Shown piece by piece: positions 15,267 through 25,571 of a stretch of 64,000 nt of DNA; position 1 is the first letter of the stretch, and every line of letters begins with the position of its first letter. The notes below the pieces were generated by a model. It saw nothing but the letters and a program-made list of their open reading frames with translations, was not told where the DNA came from and made no database searches. The translations under genes were made by a program, and so were the position numbers. The stretch lies in assembly GCA_902774285.1 (NCBI GenBank), contig CACYHO010000001.1, positions 328,077 to 392,076 on the forward strand. Direction: 5' to 3'. The DNA is from an uncultured Pseudomonadota bacterium. Its GTDB lineage: Bacteria; Pseudomonadota; Alphaproteobacteria; Rs-D84.

Positions 15267-18200
15267 ATGGCAGTTATCCAGAAACTTAGAAAATCTTTTG
15301 GTAAAAGTTTTTTGCAAACTCCGCTTCCTGATTTGGTTGAAATTCAGTACAATTCTTACAGAGATTTCTTACAGGCAGATGTAGCCCCAGAAAACAGAAA
15401 AAATATCGGGCTGCAAAATGTATTCAAATCTATGTTCCCAATTAAAGACTATGCGGGAATTGCAGATTTGGAATTCATCGAATATACATTGGATAAACCT
15501 GTATATAATGTTCAAGAATGTATGCTGCGTAATTTAACATATTCCAGCAAACTGAAATTGAAGCTGAGATTGATTTTATGGGATATCGCAGAAGATGGTA
15601 AAAAATCTTTGCGTGATATCAAAGAACAAGAAATATTTATGGGTGATGTTCCACTTATGACAGAACGTGGTAGCTTTATCGCTGCTGGTGTGGAACGTGT
15701 TGTGGTTTCACAAATGCACCGTGCCCAGGGTGTTGTTTTTGGTACAACAAAAGAAGCAAAAGTTGCTGGAAATCCAGAAACATATACAGGTCGTATAATT
15801 CCAGAACATGGTTCTTGGATTGATTTTGAAGAATCCAAAGGCATTATTTATGTTCGTATTGATCGCAGACGTAAAATACCTGCAACAGTATTGTTGCGTT
15901 GTTTGCCTGCAGCAAGCGATGAAAAGAAATTTGCCGCAGATCCACGTAAAGCCAATATCGCGGGTATGAGCGCCGAAGAAATTTTAGGTGCTTTCTATAA
16001 ACAAATCCCATTGGCATTTGATGGTAAATTGTGGGTTGGCGATACTGCAAGTTTCGAAGGTTTGGATAAATATCGTTTGAATTATGATTTGATTAATCCA
16101 AAAGATAAAAAAGCTTTGGCAAACAAAGGTGATCGTTTGAATGCTAAACGTTTGTCAAAGATTTTAACAGCTTCTAAACAATTTGGTATTGAACGCGATG
16201 CTTTGATTGGTGAATATTTATTCAGCGCTGTTAAAAATGGCGAAGAAGTTTTGTTCCCAGAAGGCACAGAAATTACAGATGAAGTATTAAATGAAATCGA
16301 AAAATTGGGTGTTAAAAACATTTCTTTGATTTCTATCGATAATACTACAATCACTGCACATATGCGTAATACTTTGGTTGCAGATAAGACTTCAAATCGT
16401 GAAGAAGCTTTGATTGCTATCTATGATTTGGTACGTCCAGGTGAACGTCCAACATTAGAAGCTGCTATCAATTTGTTCTTGCGTCAAGGTTTTGATCCAG
16501 CATATTACGATTTGTCCGCTGTTGGTCGTTTCAAAATGAATAAACGTTTGAAAATCGATTCAGGCAAAAGACCAGAAGATGAACGTACATTGTCAAAATC
16601 TGACTTCTTGGCAGTATTGAAAACATTAACAAATATTATTGACCACAAAGACGTAATTGATGATATTGATAATTTGTCTAACCGTCGTGTTCGTGCGGTT
16701 GGTGAATTATTTGAACAAACTTTCCGCAGTGGTATGTTGCGTATCGAAAGATTGGTTCGTGAAAGTTTGACTTCCCCAAATATTGCTACTATGCAACCAC
16801 AAGACGTTATCAATGCAAAACCATTGATGTCTTTGATTGCAGAATTTTTGGGAACATCTCAATTATCTCAATTTATGGATTCTTATAACCCATTGGCCGA
16901 AGTAGAACATAAACGTTTGATTTCTGCATTGGGTCCTGGTGGATTGAATCGTGAACGTGCAGGCATTGACGTCCGCGACGTGCACCCAACACACTATGGA
17001 AGATTGTGCCCAATTCACACCCCAGAAGGTGCGAACATTGGTTTGATTTCTCACTTGTCTTCTTATGCACGTGTTAATCCATACGGATTTATTGAAACAC
17101 CTTACTATGTTGTAAAGAACAGCAAGATTACTGAAGAAATGGTATATCTGACTGCAGATGAAGAATTGGGACACAAAATTGCCCAAGGAAACACACCTAC
17201 AACTTCAAGCGGTGTTTTGGCAGAAGATATGGTTACCGCACGTGTTGACGGCGAATTTACAATGGTGCCAAAGGCTGAAATCGATTTAATCGACGTGGCC
17301 CCACGTCAGGTAGTATCTATTGCTACTGGTTTGATACCATTCGTTGCTAACGACGACGCGAACCGTGCTTTGATGGGATCTAACATGCAACGTCAGGGTG
17401 TTCCATTAATGCGCGTAGAAGCTCCATTGGTTGGAACAGGTATTGAACGCGAAGTTGCACGTGATTCACGTACAGGTAAGGTTGCAAAACACAGTGGTGT
17501 TGTTGAATCTGTGGATGCAAATCGTATCGTTGTTAAATGTATGAATTCACGTAACGTTGTGACAGGTGTTGATATTTACAACCTTGAAAAATTCCAACGT
17601 TCTAACGGTGAAACTTTGGTACACCAAAAACCATTGGTTCATGTTGGTGACAGAATTTCTGCAGGTGATATCATCGCTGACGGTTCATCTATGAATTACG
17701 GTGAATTGGCTTTGGGACGCAACGTATTGGTTGCATTCGTGCCATGGCGCGGATATAACTATGAAGACGCTATCGTGATTTCTGAACGTATCTCTCGTGA
17801 TGACGTTTATACATCTATCAAGATTGTTGAAAAAGAAATCAAATTGCGCGATACACAACTGGGCCCAGAAAGCTTTACACGTGATATTCCAAACGTTGGT
17901 GAAGAAGCACTGAAAAACTTGGATGAATCAGGTATTATTTATGTTGGTGCACGCGTAAAACAAGGCGATATTTTGGTTGGTCGTGTTTCTCCTAAATCTG
18001 AAACATTGTTGACCCCAGAAGAAGCTTTGTTGCGTAACATCTTTGGTGAAAAAGCTTTGAATGTAAAAGATACTTCATTAAAGGTTGGGCCAAACGAAGA
18101 AGGTACAGTTATTGGTGTTAACGTCTTGACACGTCACGGTGTTAAAAAAGACGACAGAACACAAATGATTGAATTGCAAAAGATCGAAAAAATCAATAAA

Positions 18201-19403
18201 GATCGCGATGAAGAAACAGCGATTATAGAAGATGGTTTTGCAGATCAAGTGTTCCAATTGGCAGAAAATGCAACAATTTCTGCAGGAACAGGCAGTTTGA
18301 AACCTTTCGTTGGTAAAAAATTAACAGCCGAAGTTTTCGAAGGTATCAGACCTACGGATATGAAAAAATTGGTTGTTTCCAACAAAGAAATTCAAGCAAA
18401 AATTGATGAATTGCGTGAACAACATTTGTTGAAATTGAAAGATTTGAATGAACGTGCAGATGCTGAAATTGCTAAAGCAACAGAAAGCACATCTTTGGGT
18501 GCAGGTGTATTGAAAGAAGTTAAAGTTTACATCGCACACAAAATGAAATTACAACCTGGTGATAAAATGGCAGGTCGTCACGGAAACAAGGGTATCGTAT
18601 CCCGCGTTGTTCCAATCGAAGATATGCCACATATGGAAGACGGAACACCTGTAGATATCGTTTTGAATCCATTGGGTGTGCCATCTCGTATGAATATCGG
18701 TCAGATATTTGAAACACACCTTGGTATGGCTGCAAGAACATTGGGTCAACAGATTGGCGAAGTTTTAGACGAAGTAAAACAAAAACGCGCTGTGACTGAC
18801 GATTTGCGTAATATTATGGGCAAGATTTATGGTAAATCTGTGGCTGAAAAGCTTGAAAAAATGACAGATACAGATGTTCGTGCCCAGGCTGCATTGTTGC
18901 GTAATGGTGTCCCAATGGCTACACCTACATTTGATGGTGCAACACCAGAAGAAATCAAAGCAATGTTGAAATTGGCTAAATTACCAGAATCTGGACAATT
19001 CACATTGTATGACGGTGTAACAGGTGAAAAATTTGCCCGTCCAGTAACTGTCGGTGTAATGTACATGATGAAATTGCATCACTTGGTTGATGAAAAGATT
19101 CATGCTCGTTCAACCGGTAATTACTCTTTGGTCACACAACAACCTTTGTCTGGAAAGGCTCACATGGGTGGTCAGAGACTTGGAGAAATGGAAGTTTGGG
19201 CATTGGAAGCACACGGTGCTGCACACTTGTTGCGCGAAATGTTAACTGTTAAATCTGACGATATCGTTGGAAGAAATAAAATGTACGAAGCAATTATTTC
19301 TGGAAACAACGACATTCAAACAGGTACCCCAGAAGCGTTTAACGTTTTGGTACGTGAATTGAGAGGTTTGGGTTTAGCATTAACACCAAAGAAAATTGAT
19401 TAG
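15267..19403 (+). CDS. rpoB: RNA polymerase subunit beta
   Basis: Catalytic subunit of RNA polymerase. The ATG at 15267 (MAVIQKLRKSFGKS), with AAAGGA upstream, gives 1378 residues, the normal alphaproteobacterial size. Seen in order: the N-terminal protrusion, the rifampicin region (GTSQLSQFMDSYNP...HKRLISALGPGGL), the active-site side with GYNYEDAIVISER, and the C-terminal switch and clamp region with KMxGRHGNKG and GGQRLGEMEVWALEAHGAA. At the Rif pocket the usual residues (Gln, Asp, His, Ser) are present, so the enzyme looks wild type. Confidence 0.97.
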   Translation: MAVIQKLRKSFGKSFLQTPLPDLVEIQYNSYRDFLQADVAPENRKNIGLQNVFKSMFPIKDYAGIADLEFIEYTLDKPVYNVQECMLRNLTYSSKLKLKLRLILWDIAEDGKKSLRDIKEQEIFMGDVPLMTERGSFIAAGVERVVVSQMHRAQGVVFGTTKEAKVAGNPETYTGRIIPEHGSWIDFEESKGIIYVRIDRRRKIPATVLLRCLPAASDEKKFAADPRKANIAGMSAEEILGAFYKQIPLAFDGKLWVGDTASFEGLDKYRLNYDLINPKDKKALANKGDRLNAKRLSKILTASKQFGIERDALIGEYLFSAVKNGEEVLFPEGTEITDEVLNEIEKLGVKNISLISIDNTTITAHMRNTLVADKTSNREEALIAIYDLVRPGERPTLEAAINLFLRQGFDPAYYDLSAVGRFKMNKRLKIDSGKRPEDERTLSKSDFLAVLKTLTNIIDHKDVIDDIDNLSNRRVRAVGELFEQTFRSGMLRIERLVRESLTSPNIATMQPQDVINAKPLMSLIAEFLGTSQLSQFMDSYNPLAEVEHKRLISALGPGGLNRERAGIDVRDVHPTHYGRLCPIHTPEGANIGLISHLSSYARVNPYGFIETPYYVVKNSKITEEMVYLTADEELGHKIAQGNTPTTSSGVLAEDMVTARVDGEFTMVPKAEIDLIDVAPRQVVSIATGLIPFVANDDANRALMGSNMQRQGVPLMRVEAPLVGTGIEREVARDSRTGKVAKHSGVVESVDANRIVVKCMNSRNVVTGVDIYNLEKFQRSNGETLVHQKPLVHVGDRISAGDIIADGSSMNYGELALGRNVLVAFVPWRGYNYEDAIVISERISRDDVYTSIKIVEKEIKLRDTQLGPESFTRDIPNVGEEALKNLDESGIIYVGARVKQGDILVGRVSPKSETLLTPEEALLRNIFGEKALNVKDTSLKVGPNEEGTVIGVNVLTRHGVKKDDRTQMIELQKIEKINKDRDEETAIIEDGFADQVFQLAENATISAGTGSLKPFVGKKLTAEVFEGIRPTDMKKLVVSNKEIQAKIDELREQHLLKLKDLNERADAEIAKATESTSLGAGVLKEVKVYIAHKMKLQPGDKMAGRHGNKGIVSRVVPIEDMPHMEDGTPVDIVLNPLGVPSRMNIGQIFETHLGMAARTLGQQIGEVLDEVKQKRAVTDDLRNIMGKIYGKSVAEKLEKMTDTDVRAQAALLRNGVPMATPTFDGATPEEIKAMLKLAKLPESGQFTLYDGVTGEKFARPVTVGVMYMMKLHHLVDEKIHARSTGNYSLVTQQPLSGKAHMGGQRLGEMEVWALEAHGAAHLLREMLTVKSDDIVGRNKMYEAIISGNNDIQTGTPEAFNVLVRELRGLGLALTPKKID

Positions 19404-19440
19404 TGGCCGGGCCCACGGGCGATTTATCGCCCGCCGGCCA
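19404..19440 (+). promoter_or_regulatory. Strong hairpin between rpoB and rpoC
   Basis: Two stacked stems (TGGCCGG/CCGGCCA and CGGGCGA/TCGCCCG) close a 4-base loop. There is no T tract, so it is probably an RNA-processing or stability element and not a terminator. Confidence 0.55.
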
Positions 19441-19477
19441 CAAGGCACTTTTAGTGACTTAAAAGGAGCAAAAACAC

Positions 19478-21853
19478 ATGACAAATATGTTGCAAAAGAT
19501 ATTTGGACAAATAGAAACCAAGGAACAGTTTGATGCTTTGCGTATTTCTATTGCGTCCCCAGAAGAAATTCTGTCTTGGTCGCATGGTGAAGTTAAAAAG
19601 CCAGAAACAATCAACTATCATTCCTTGAAACCAGAAGCCGAAGGTTTGTTCTGCCAACAAATTTTTGGACCTGTTAAAGATTACGAATGCGCATGCGGAA
19701 AATACAAACGTATTAAATTCCGTGGTGTTGTTTGTGAACGTTGTGGTGTGGAAGTTGGTTCATCAGCAGTTCGTCGTGAACGTATGGGACACATTAAATT
19801 GGCAATTCCTGTTGCACACACTTGGTTCTTACGCGAAGGCAAAATTGCTACATTGTTGAACAATTTGCCACAAAAGAAATTGGAACAAGTTATTTCTTAT
19901 GATGCTTATATTGTTACAGAACCAGGTTTAACCAGTTTGAAACAATATGATGTTATCAGTGAAGATGAATACCAAGCAGCCGTTGAAGAATTCGGTGAAG
20001 ATTCTTTCCATGTTGGCATTGGTGCCGAAGGTATTCGTTCAATTATCGCTAATTTGGATATGGGTGATGAAAGAACACGTTTGCGTGCTGAATTGGCAGA
20101 AACAAAATCAGAAGCAAAACGTAAATCTATCATCAAACAATTGAAATTGGTTGAATCATTTTTGGATTCTAAAACAGAACCAGCATGGATGTTACCGGAT
20201 ATTATCCCAGTAATTCCACCAGATATGCGTCCATTGGTTACTTTAGATGCGGGCCATGTTGCAACATCTGATTTGAACGATTTGTATCGTCGTGTAATTA
20301 TTCGTAACAATCGTTTGAAAAGATTTATTGAAATGCACGCACCTGAAATCATCGTACGTAATGAAAAACGTATGTTACAGGAAGCGGTTGATTCATTGTT
20401 CGATAACGGACACAAAGCACGTCCAATGGTTTCACAAAACCGTCGTCCTTTGAAATCTTTGTCTGATTCATTGCGTGGGAAACAAGGTCGTTTCCGTATG
20501 AACATGTTGGGTAAACGTGTAGATTATTCTGGACGTAGTGTTATTACACCTGGACCAACACTTCGTATGCATCAGGTTGGTTTGCCAAAAACAATGGCAT
20601 TGGAATTGTTCAAACCATTTGTGTTTGCTAAATTGTTAGCTGGCGATTATGCTAATACATTAAAGACAGCACGTAAGATGGTTGAAAACGGTGAAGATAT
20701 TGTATGGGAAATTTTGGAAAAAGTTATTTACCAACATCCTGTATTGTTAAACCGTGCGCCATCATTGCATAGATTGTCTTTGATTGCGTTCGAACCAGTT
20801 TTGATTGAAGGTAAAGCAATCCGTTTGCACCCATTGGTATGTAAAGGATTCAATGCGGACTTTGACGGTGACCAGATGTCTGTGCACGTTCCAATTTCAT
20901 TAGAAGCACAATTGGAAGCACGTACATTGATGTTATCTACAAATAACGTATTGTCACCTGCTAATGGTGAACCTATGACAGTTCCATCTCAGGACATGGT
21001 GTTGGGTGTTTACTATATCTCTTTGATGAATGGTGAACACGACGAAAAGAAATCACCAAGATTTTCTGGTATGGACGAAGTTCAATTGGCTTTGGAAAAC
21101 AAAACAATCACATTACATACACCAATTTATGCACGTATCAATGGTAAGACATATGCCACAACAGCCGGTCGTATGATTTTGGGACAATTATTACCAGAAG
21201 GAATGCCTTTTGATTCTGTGAATAAAGTGATGCCAGTGAAAGAAATCAAAAAATTATTAGCAAAAACTTATGAAGTTTGTGGTGATAAGGCAATGATTTT
21301 ATTGGCTGACGCTTTGAAAGATACAGGTTTCGAACAAGCTGTACGCAGTGGTATTTCAATCGGATTTGATGATATCGTTGTTCCTGCTGAAAAAGAAGCA
21401 ATGATTGCGAAATCTGAAAAAGCAGCAGCAGAAATCGAAGAACAATATCAAAACGGTTTGTTATCCAGTGGTGAACGTCACAATAAATTGATCGACTTGT
21501 GGCAACACACAACTGACGAATTGGGTGATAAAGCATACGCTTCTTTGGGTAATACCGAAGGTGACAAATGGAATTCTATCCATATGATGGCTTTGTCTGG
21601 TGCTCGTGGATCCAAAGGTCAGATTCAACAGTTGGCAGGTATGCGTGGTATGATGCAGAAACCAGACGGTTCTATTATTGAAGTTCCTATTATTTCGAAC
21701 TTTAAAGAAGGTTTGACCATGTCTGAATACTTTACATCAACCCACGGTGCACGTAAAGGTATGTCGGATACATTAACACTGTCATTACAGAACACGATTG
21801 CGGAACACATGAATTTATTACAGCTAAACCTGTATATCAAGGTTCTACATTGA
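19478..21853 (+). CDS. rpoC: RNA polymerase subunit beta', N-terminal part of a frameshifted gene
   Basis: N-terminal 780 or so residues of beta'. The zinc-binding set [19 protein letters not shown], the clamp and rudder region and the catalytic magnesium loop NADFDGDQM are all intact. The normal sequence ends at GARKGMSDT near 21770. The next expected block (ALKTANSGYLTRRLVDVAQ, the bridge helix) is absent and the frame shifts, giving a short nonsense tail to the stop at 21853. About 55 bases are missing relative to the conserved protein. AAGGAG precedes the ATG. Beta' without its bridge helix could not work, so the break is probably an assembly fault. Confidence 0.93.
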   Translation: MTNMLQKIFGQIETKEQFDALRISIASPEEILSWSHGEVKKPETINYHSLKPEAEGLFCQQIFGPVKDYECACGKYKRIKFRGVVCERCGVEVGSSAVRRERMGHIKLAIPVAHTWFLREGKIATLLNNLPQKKLEQVISYDAYIVTEPGLTSLKQYDVISEDEYQAAVEEFGEDSFHVGIGAEGIRSIIANLDMGDERTRLRAELAETKSEAKRKSIIKQLKLVESFLDSKTEPAWMLPDIIPVIPPDMRPLVTLDAGHVATSDLNDLYRRVIIRNNRLKRFIEMHAPEIIVRNEKRMLQEAVDSLFDNGHKARPMVSQNRRPLKSLSDSLRGKQGRFRMNMLGKRVDYSGRSVITPGPTLRMHQVGLPKTMALELFKPFVFAKLLAGDYANTLKTARKMVENGEDIVWEILEKVIYQHPVLLNRAPSLHRLSLIAFEPVLIEGKAIRLHPLVCKGFNADFDGDQMSVHVPISLEAQLEARTLMLSTNNVLSPANGEPMTVPSQDMVLGVYYISLMNGEHDEKKSPRFSGMDEVQLALENKTITLHTPIYARINGKTYATTAGRMILGQLLPEGMPFDSVNKVMPVKEIKKLLAKTYEVCGDKAMILLADALKDTGFEQAVRSGISIGFDDIVVPAEKEAMIAKSEKAAAEIEEQYQNGLLSSGERHNKLIDLWQHTTDELGDKAYASLGNTEGDKWNSIHMMALSGARGSKGQIQQLAGMRGMMQKPDGSIIEVPIISNFKEGLTMSEYFTSTHGARKGMSDTLTLSLQNTIAEHMNLLQLNLYIKVLH

Positions 21854-23529
21854 CTGTTGCGCTGGGTGACGTTGTTTTAGGCCGTACAGCAGCACACGAT
21901 GTTATCCATCCTTTGACCAAAGAAGTCATTGTAAAGGCTGGCGATTTGATTACAAAAGCAGCAGCACGTCAAATCAATGAATCTGGTTTGCCAAGTGTTG
22001 ATGTTCGCAGCGTTTTGACATGTCAAAGTGACGGTTTGTGTGCAAAATGTTATGGTATGGATTTGTCCAGAAATGCATTAGTACATGTTGGTGAACCAGT
22101 AGGTTTGATTGCTGGACAATCAATTGGTGAACCTGGAACCCAGTTAACCTTGCGTACCTTCCACATTGGTGGTATTGCAGAAGGTGGTTCAGAATCTCAC
22201 TTTATCGAAATGCCGGTTGCTGGAAAAATCAAATTGGATAATGTGAATACAATTACTAATTCTGCTGACCGTGTTGTAGTGTTGTCTCGTACTGGTAAAA
22301 TAGGTGTCGTCGATGATGAAGGCAAAGAATTGTTCACAGTTGCATTGCCTTATGCATCTATGTTATTGGTAAATGATGGCGACAAAGTTGAAAAAGGTCA
22401 AAAAGTTGCAGAATGGGATCCATATTCCAATACAATTATTGCTGAAAAAGACGGTATCGTATCGTTCAACGATTTGATTGAAAACGTTTCTTATCAAGAA
22501 GAAGTCGATTCAATGACAGGTATCGTTTCTCGCAAGGTTATCAATTGGAAAACAAATACCAAAAAGGCATTAAGCCCATCTATAAGATTGGTTGATGACA
22601 AAGGTAATATGATTTCATTGGGTGGCAAAAAAGTCGCAGAATATCTGTTGCCAACATATTCGACTTTGAATGTGTCAAATGGTGACAAGATACACGCTGG
22701 TGATATTTTGGCACGTATCCCTGTTCAATCAAAGAAGACAGGCGATATTACCGGTGGATTGCCACGTGTTGAAGAATTGTTGGAAATCCGTCGTCCTGCA
22801 AACCCAGCATTGTTGGCCGAAATTGATGGGACAGTCGAATTAGAAGATGCAAAATCAAAGATTATAATTCGTATTGAACCAGCAGATGGCACAGCACCTG
22901 TTGAATACGCAGTACCAAAGGGAACTAATTTATTGGTTCGCAGCGGTGATACTGTTCATAAAGCTGATAAATTGGTCGATGGTGACCCAGTTCCACAAGA
23001 TATTTTGCGCATCTTGGGTCAAAAAGCATTGGCACAATTTATGGTTGAACAAGTTCAGCAAGTTTACCGTTTACAGGGTGTGTCCATCAATGACAAACAT
23101 ATTGAAATTTTGATACGTGAAATGACTCGTCGTGTAGAAATCAGCAATCCTGGTGATACTGCATTCTTAAGCGGACAAGTTATTGACCGTGTTGATTTCG
23201 AAGAAGAAAATGCACGTGTTGCAAAAGACGGTGGTCGTGTCGCCGAAGCTTCTCAAGTTTTGGTTGGTTTGACCCGCGCTTCTTTGACTTCTCGTTCATT
23301 TATATCCAATGCATCGTTCCAACAAACAACGAAAGTATTGGTTGACGCGGCAATCAGTGGTTCTACCGATAAATTGGTTGGTGTGAACGAAAACTTGATT
23401 GTTGGTCGTTTGATACCAATTGGAACAGGTGCTTATGTTCGTCGTGTTCGTGAAATCGCGAAAGAAGAAGAAAAGGCTGAAAAATTGGCCCGTGAAGGTG
23501 GCGAACAACAACAATTGTTGGATATTTAA
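21850..23529 (+). CDS. rpoC: RNA polymerase subunit beta', C-terminal part of the frameshifted gene
   Basis: The C-terminal part of beta' continues in another frame. Its frame is open from about 21775, where it reads [20 protein letters not shown], so the TTG at 21850 is not a real start. The second zinc site ([12 protein letters not shown]), the conserved [20 protein letters not shown] trigger-loop region and the C-terminal clamp and jaw are all present. It ends the operon at 23529 and is followed by a hairpin. Joined to the N-terminal part with about 19 missing codons restored, total length would be about 1390 residues, as expected. Confidence 0.93.
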   Translation: MTVALGDVVLGRTAAHDVIHPLTKEVIVKAGDLITKAAARQINESGLPSVDVRSVLTCQSDGLCAKCYGMDLSRNALVHVGEPVGLIAGQSIGEPGTQLTLRTFHIGGIAEGGSESHFIEMPVAGKIKLDNVNTITNSADRVVVLSRTGKIGVVDDEGKELFTVALPYASMLLVNDGDKVEKGQKVAEWDPYSNTIIAEKDGIVSFNDLIENVSYQEEVDSMTGIVSRKVINWKTNTKKALSPSIRLVDDKGNMISLGGKKVAEYLLPTYSTLNVSNGDKIHAGDILARIPVQSKKTGDITGGLPRVEELLEIRRPANPALLAEIDGTVELEDAKSKIIIRIEPADGTAPVEYAVPKGTNLLVRSGDTVHKADKLVDGDPVPQDILRILGQKALAQFMVEQVQQVYRLQGVSINDKHIEILIREMTRRVEISNPGDTAFLSGQVIDRVDFEEENARVAKDGGRVAEASQVLVGLTRASLTSRSFISNASFQQTTKVLVDAAISGSTDKLVGVNENLIVGRLIPIGTGAYVRRVREIAKEEEKAEKLAREGGEQQQLLDI

Positions 23530-23540
23530 TAAAACAACAA

Positions 23541-23581
23541 AATGCCCGGTAATTTTGCATTTGCGAAATGCCGGGTATTTT
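23541..23581 (+). terminator. Probable terminator of the rpo operon
   Basis: A hairpin built on CCCGG/CCGGG, with an inner palindrome GCATTT-GCG-AAATGC, ends in TATTTTA. The T tract is short, so efficiency is uncertain. Confidence 0.6.
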
Positions 23582-23595
23582 ATGGATTAAAAGAA

Positions 23596-23994
23596 ATGAA
23601 AGAAATACCTGCGATTTTTTGTGATATAGATGGTGTGGTGACACATAAATTTGCGGTACCAAATTATGATCATTTTGGTGCGCCAAACGAAACAATGCTG
23701 CCAGTGTTGGAATGTTTGGGACGCGAATTCACACTTGTATTTATCACAGGGCGTTGGGCAATGGGTCAAGAAAAGGTTGAAAAACTGTTAAATGATTTAT
23801 TACCAAACGCGAAAAAACTGGTGTTTTGCAAATCGCATGATTATCCTGGAACAACTGCTGAATATAAATTGGCGACAATATGCGAATTGGAAAAACAGGG
23901 TTATAAATTTCATTTCGGTATTGATGATCACAGTGCTGTGGTTGGTCTGATGCACAATCATGGTATGTTTATTGCCCAGGCATTAAGCGATTAA
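23596..23994 (+). CDS. HAD-superfamily phosphatase-like protein
   Basis: A 132-residue protein from the ATG at 23596 (MKEIPAIFCDIDGVVTH). It shows HAD motif I (DIDGV, nucleophile and acid), motif II (FITGR) and motif IV (GIDDH), with no large cap domain. An earlier in-frame ATG at 23542 lies within the rpoC terminator and is unlikely. It resembles compact phosphatases of the KdsC/PNKP-like type; the substrate cannot be named. It sits between rpoC and rpmF. Confidence 0.7.
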   Translation: MKEIPAIFCDIDGVVTHKFAVPNYDHFGAPNETMLPVLECLGREFTLVFITGRWAMGQEKVEKLLNDLLPNAKKLVFCKSHDYPGTTAEYKLATICELEKQGYKFHFGIDDHSAVVGLMHNHGMFIAQALSD

Positions 23995-24065
23995 GATAGT
24001 ATTTTTTGCTTGCAAATAACGAATAATTGAATAGAATTAACAAAGTCAAATAAAAGGATTGTAAA

Positions 24066-24215
24066 ATGGCAACTCCAAAAAGTAAAACAAGTAAAGCACG
24101 TTCTGCACAACGTCGTTCACATGATGCATTGTCTGTAATGCCTGTAAGCGTTTGCAAAAAATGTGGCGAAAAGAAACGCCCACATCATGTTTGCCCTGCG
24201 TGTGGTTCAAAATAA
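24066..24215 (+). CDS. rpmF: 50S ribosomal protein L32
   Basis: A 49-residue protein opening MATPKSKTSKARSAQRRSHD with the zinc ribbon CKKCGEKKRPHHVCPACG, the four-Cys form of L32. AAAGGA precedes the ATG. The rpmF-plsX order is the classical one in Gram-negative bacteria. Confidence 0.95.
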   Translation: MATPKSKTSKARSAQRRSHDALSVMPVSVCKKCGEKKRPHHVCPACGSK

Positions 24216-24279
24216 TACTTGAAAAAGGGAATTAAAGGGCATGGATGTGTTTATCCAGTCGCCCTTTTTTTATATAATA

Positions 24280-25353
24280 ATGTCAGATACAAAGAAAATT
24301 ATTTCAGTTGATGCAATGGGCGGTGATCATGCGCCAATAGCTGTGTTGGGTGGTATGAATCAATTCCTTTATCAATACGGAGAAGGCAGTGTATTTTTCC
24401 GCGTCTTTGGTAATGAAAGAATATTGCGTGATTTATTAAAAAAATATCCACGTGTTGCGCGTAATTGCGAAATTATACATTCAAATGAAGTAATTTCTGG
24501 GTCTGATAAAGTTCGCGATGTTATTCGTCATGCCCAAGATACATCGATGTATATGGCGGTGAAAGATGTTCGCGAAGGAAATTCCAGTGCTGTTGTATCG
24601 GCTGGTAATACCGGTGTGTTGATGGCATTATCTAAATTAGCGTTGAAAACAGTTGATGGTATATCGCGTCCTGCAATTACAACTATGTTACCATCTGGAA
24701 ATGGTGATACGCGTGTGGTAGGGCTTGATTTGGGCGCAAATGTTCAATGCGATGAAGAAATATTGTTTGATTTTTCAATTTTGGGCAGTGTTTATGCCGA
24801 AATAATTGGTGGTATGACACGTCCACGCGTGGGTATTTTAAATATTGGTGAAGAAGAAACCAAGGGTAATGAAGCGTTGCAACGTTTAAATAAAGTTTTA
24901 ACAGAACATATCGATGAATTGCCATACGAATACATTGGGTTCGTAGAAGGTAATGATGTGACCGCTGGACGTGTCCAGGTTGTCGTCACAGATGGCTTTA
25001 CAGGCAATGTTATGTTAAAAACGGTAGAAGGTACCGCAAAACTGATTTCACGCATTGTAAAGGCAAATTACAAGCGTTCTTGGCTGGCTATATTGGGGAC
25101 ATTTTTCCTTATTCATTTGTTTAAAAGATTAAAACATAAAATTGACCCACGTTCTTATGCTGGGGCTGTATTTTTGGGACTTAATGGATTTTCAATAAAA
25201 ACCCATGGAAATTCAGATGCTTTGGCATGGGCACATGCACTGGAATATGCGGTTAATTTATCTAAATCAGATTTTTATGGCAAAATCCGTGAAAGAACAG
25301 ATGCCCTTGCTGGTATCAAAAACGAATTAAAGAATTTTGATAACGCGGAATAA
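24280..25353 (+). CDS. plsX: Phosphate acyltransferase PlsX
   Basis: Converts acyl-ACP to acyl-phosphate for phospholipid synthesis. The ATG at 24280 (MSDTKKIISVDAMGGDHAP) gives 357 residues with the signature DAMGGDHAP, SAGNTGVLMALS and DGFTGNVMLKTVEG. An earlier in-frame ATG at 24241 would add 13 hydrophobic residues without family similarity. The gene fabH that often follows is absent; a non-coding gap and terminator come next. Confidence 0.93.
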   Translation: MSDTKKIISVDAMGGDHAPIAVLGGMNQFLYQYGEGSVFFRVFGNERILRDLLKKYPRVARNCEIIHSNEVISGSDKVRDVIRHAQDTSMYMAVKDVREGNSSAVVSAGNTGVLMALSKLALKTVDGISRPAITTMLPSGNGDTRVVGLDLGANVQCDEEILFDFSILGSVYAEIIGGMTRPRVGILNIGEEETKGNEALQRLNKVLTEHIDELPYEYIGFVEGNDVTAGRVQVVVTDGFTGNVMLKTVEGTAKLISRIVKANYKRSWLAILGTFFLIHLFKRLKHKIDPRSYAGAVFLGLNGFSIKTHGNSDALAWAHALEYAVNLSKSDFYGKIRERTDALAGIKNELKNFDNAE

Positions 25354-25398
25354 TTTTCTGATTATTTAGACTTCATTGAAACATATAAATATATTATG

Positions 25399-25430
25399 GA
25401 TGCTCACGGGGCTGTCGCCCCTCAGCATGA
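25399..25430. repeat. REP-like palindromic element
   Basis: A palindrome with TGCT/AGCA outside and GGGGC-TGTC-GCCCC inside, lying in the 218-base gap after plsX. It looks like an extragenic palindromic repeat; no second copy was seen in this window. The remainder of 25431-25542 shows no gene. Confidence 0.45.
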
Positions 25431-25542
25431 CAATGGTGCTTTAATGTTGTAAGTACGAATGATGCCAGTCAAAAAACATTGTCGGTCCGGGCGTGGGGTG
25501 GGAATCTATTCTTTTTTATTCTTCTCTGGCTGGTAGGGAATT

Positions 25543-25571
25543 AAAAAAACCGCCGTGTTGGCGGTTTTTTA
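25543..25571. terminator. Bidirectional terminator between plsX and the 25572-28040 gene
   Basis: AAAAAAACCGCC and GGCGGTTTTTT surround the loop GTGTT. It can serve plsX on the plus strand and the convergent exported-protein gene on the minus strand. Confidence 0.9.

Noticed and set aside
21770-21860. Programmed frameshift in rpoC
   Set aside because: A frameshift would still leave the bridge-helix residues unencoded; there is no slippery sequence and codons are truly missing.
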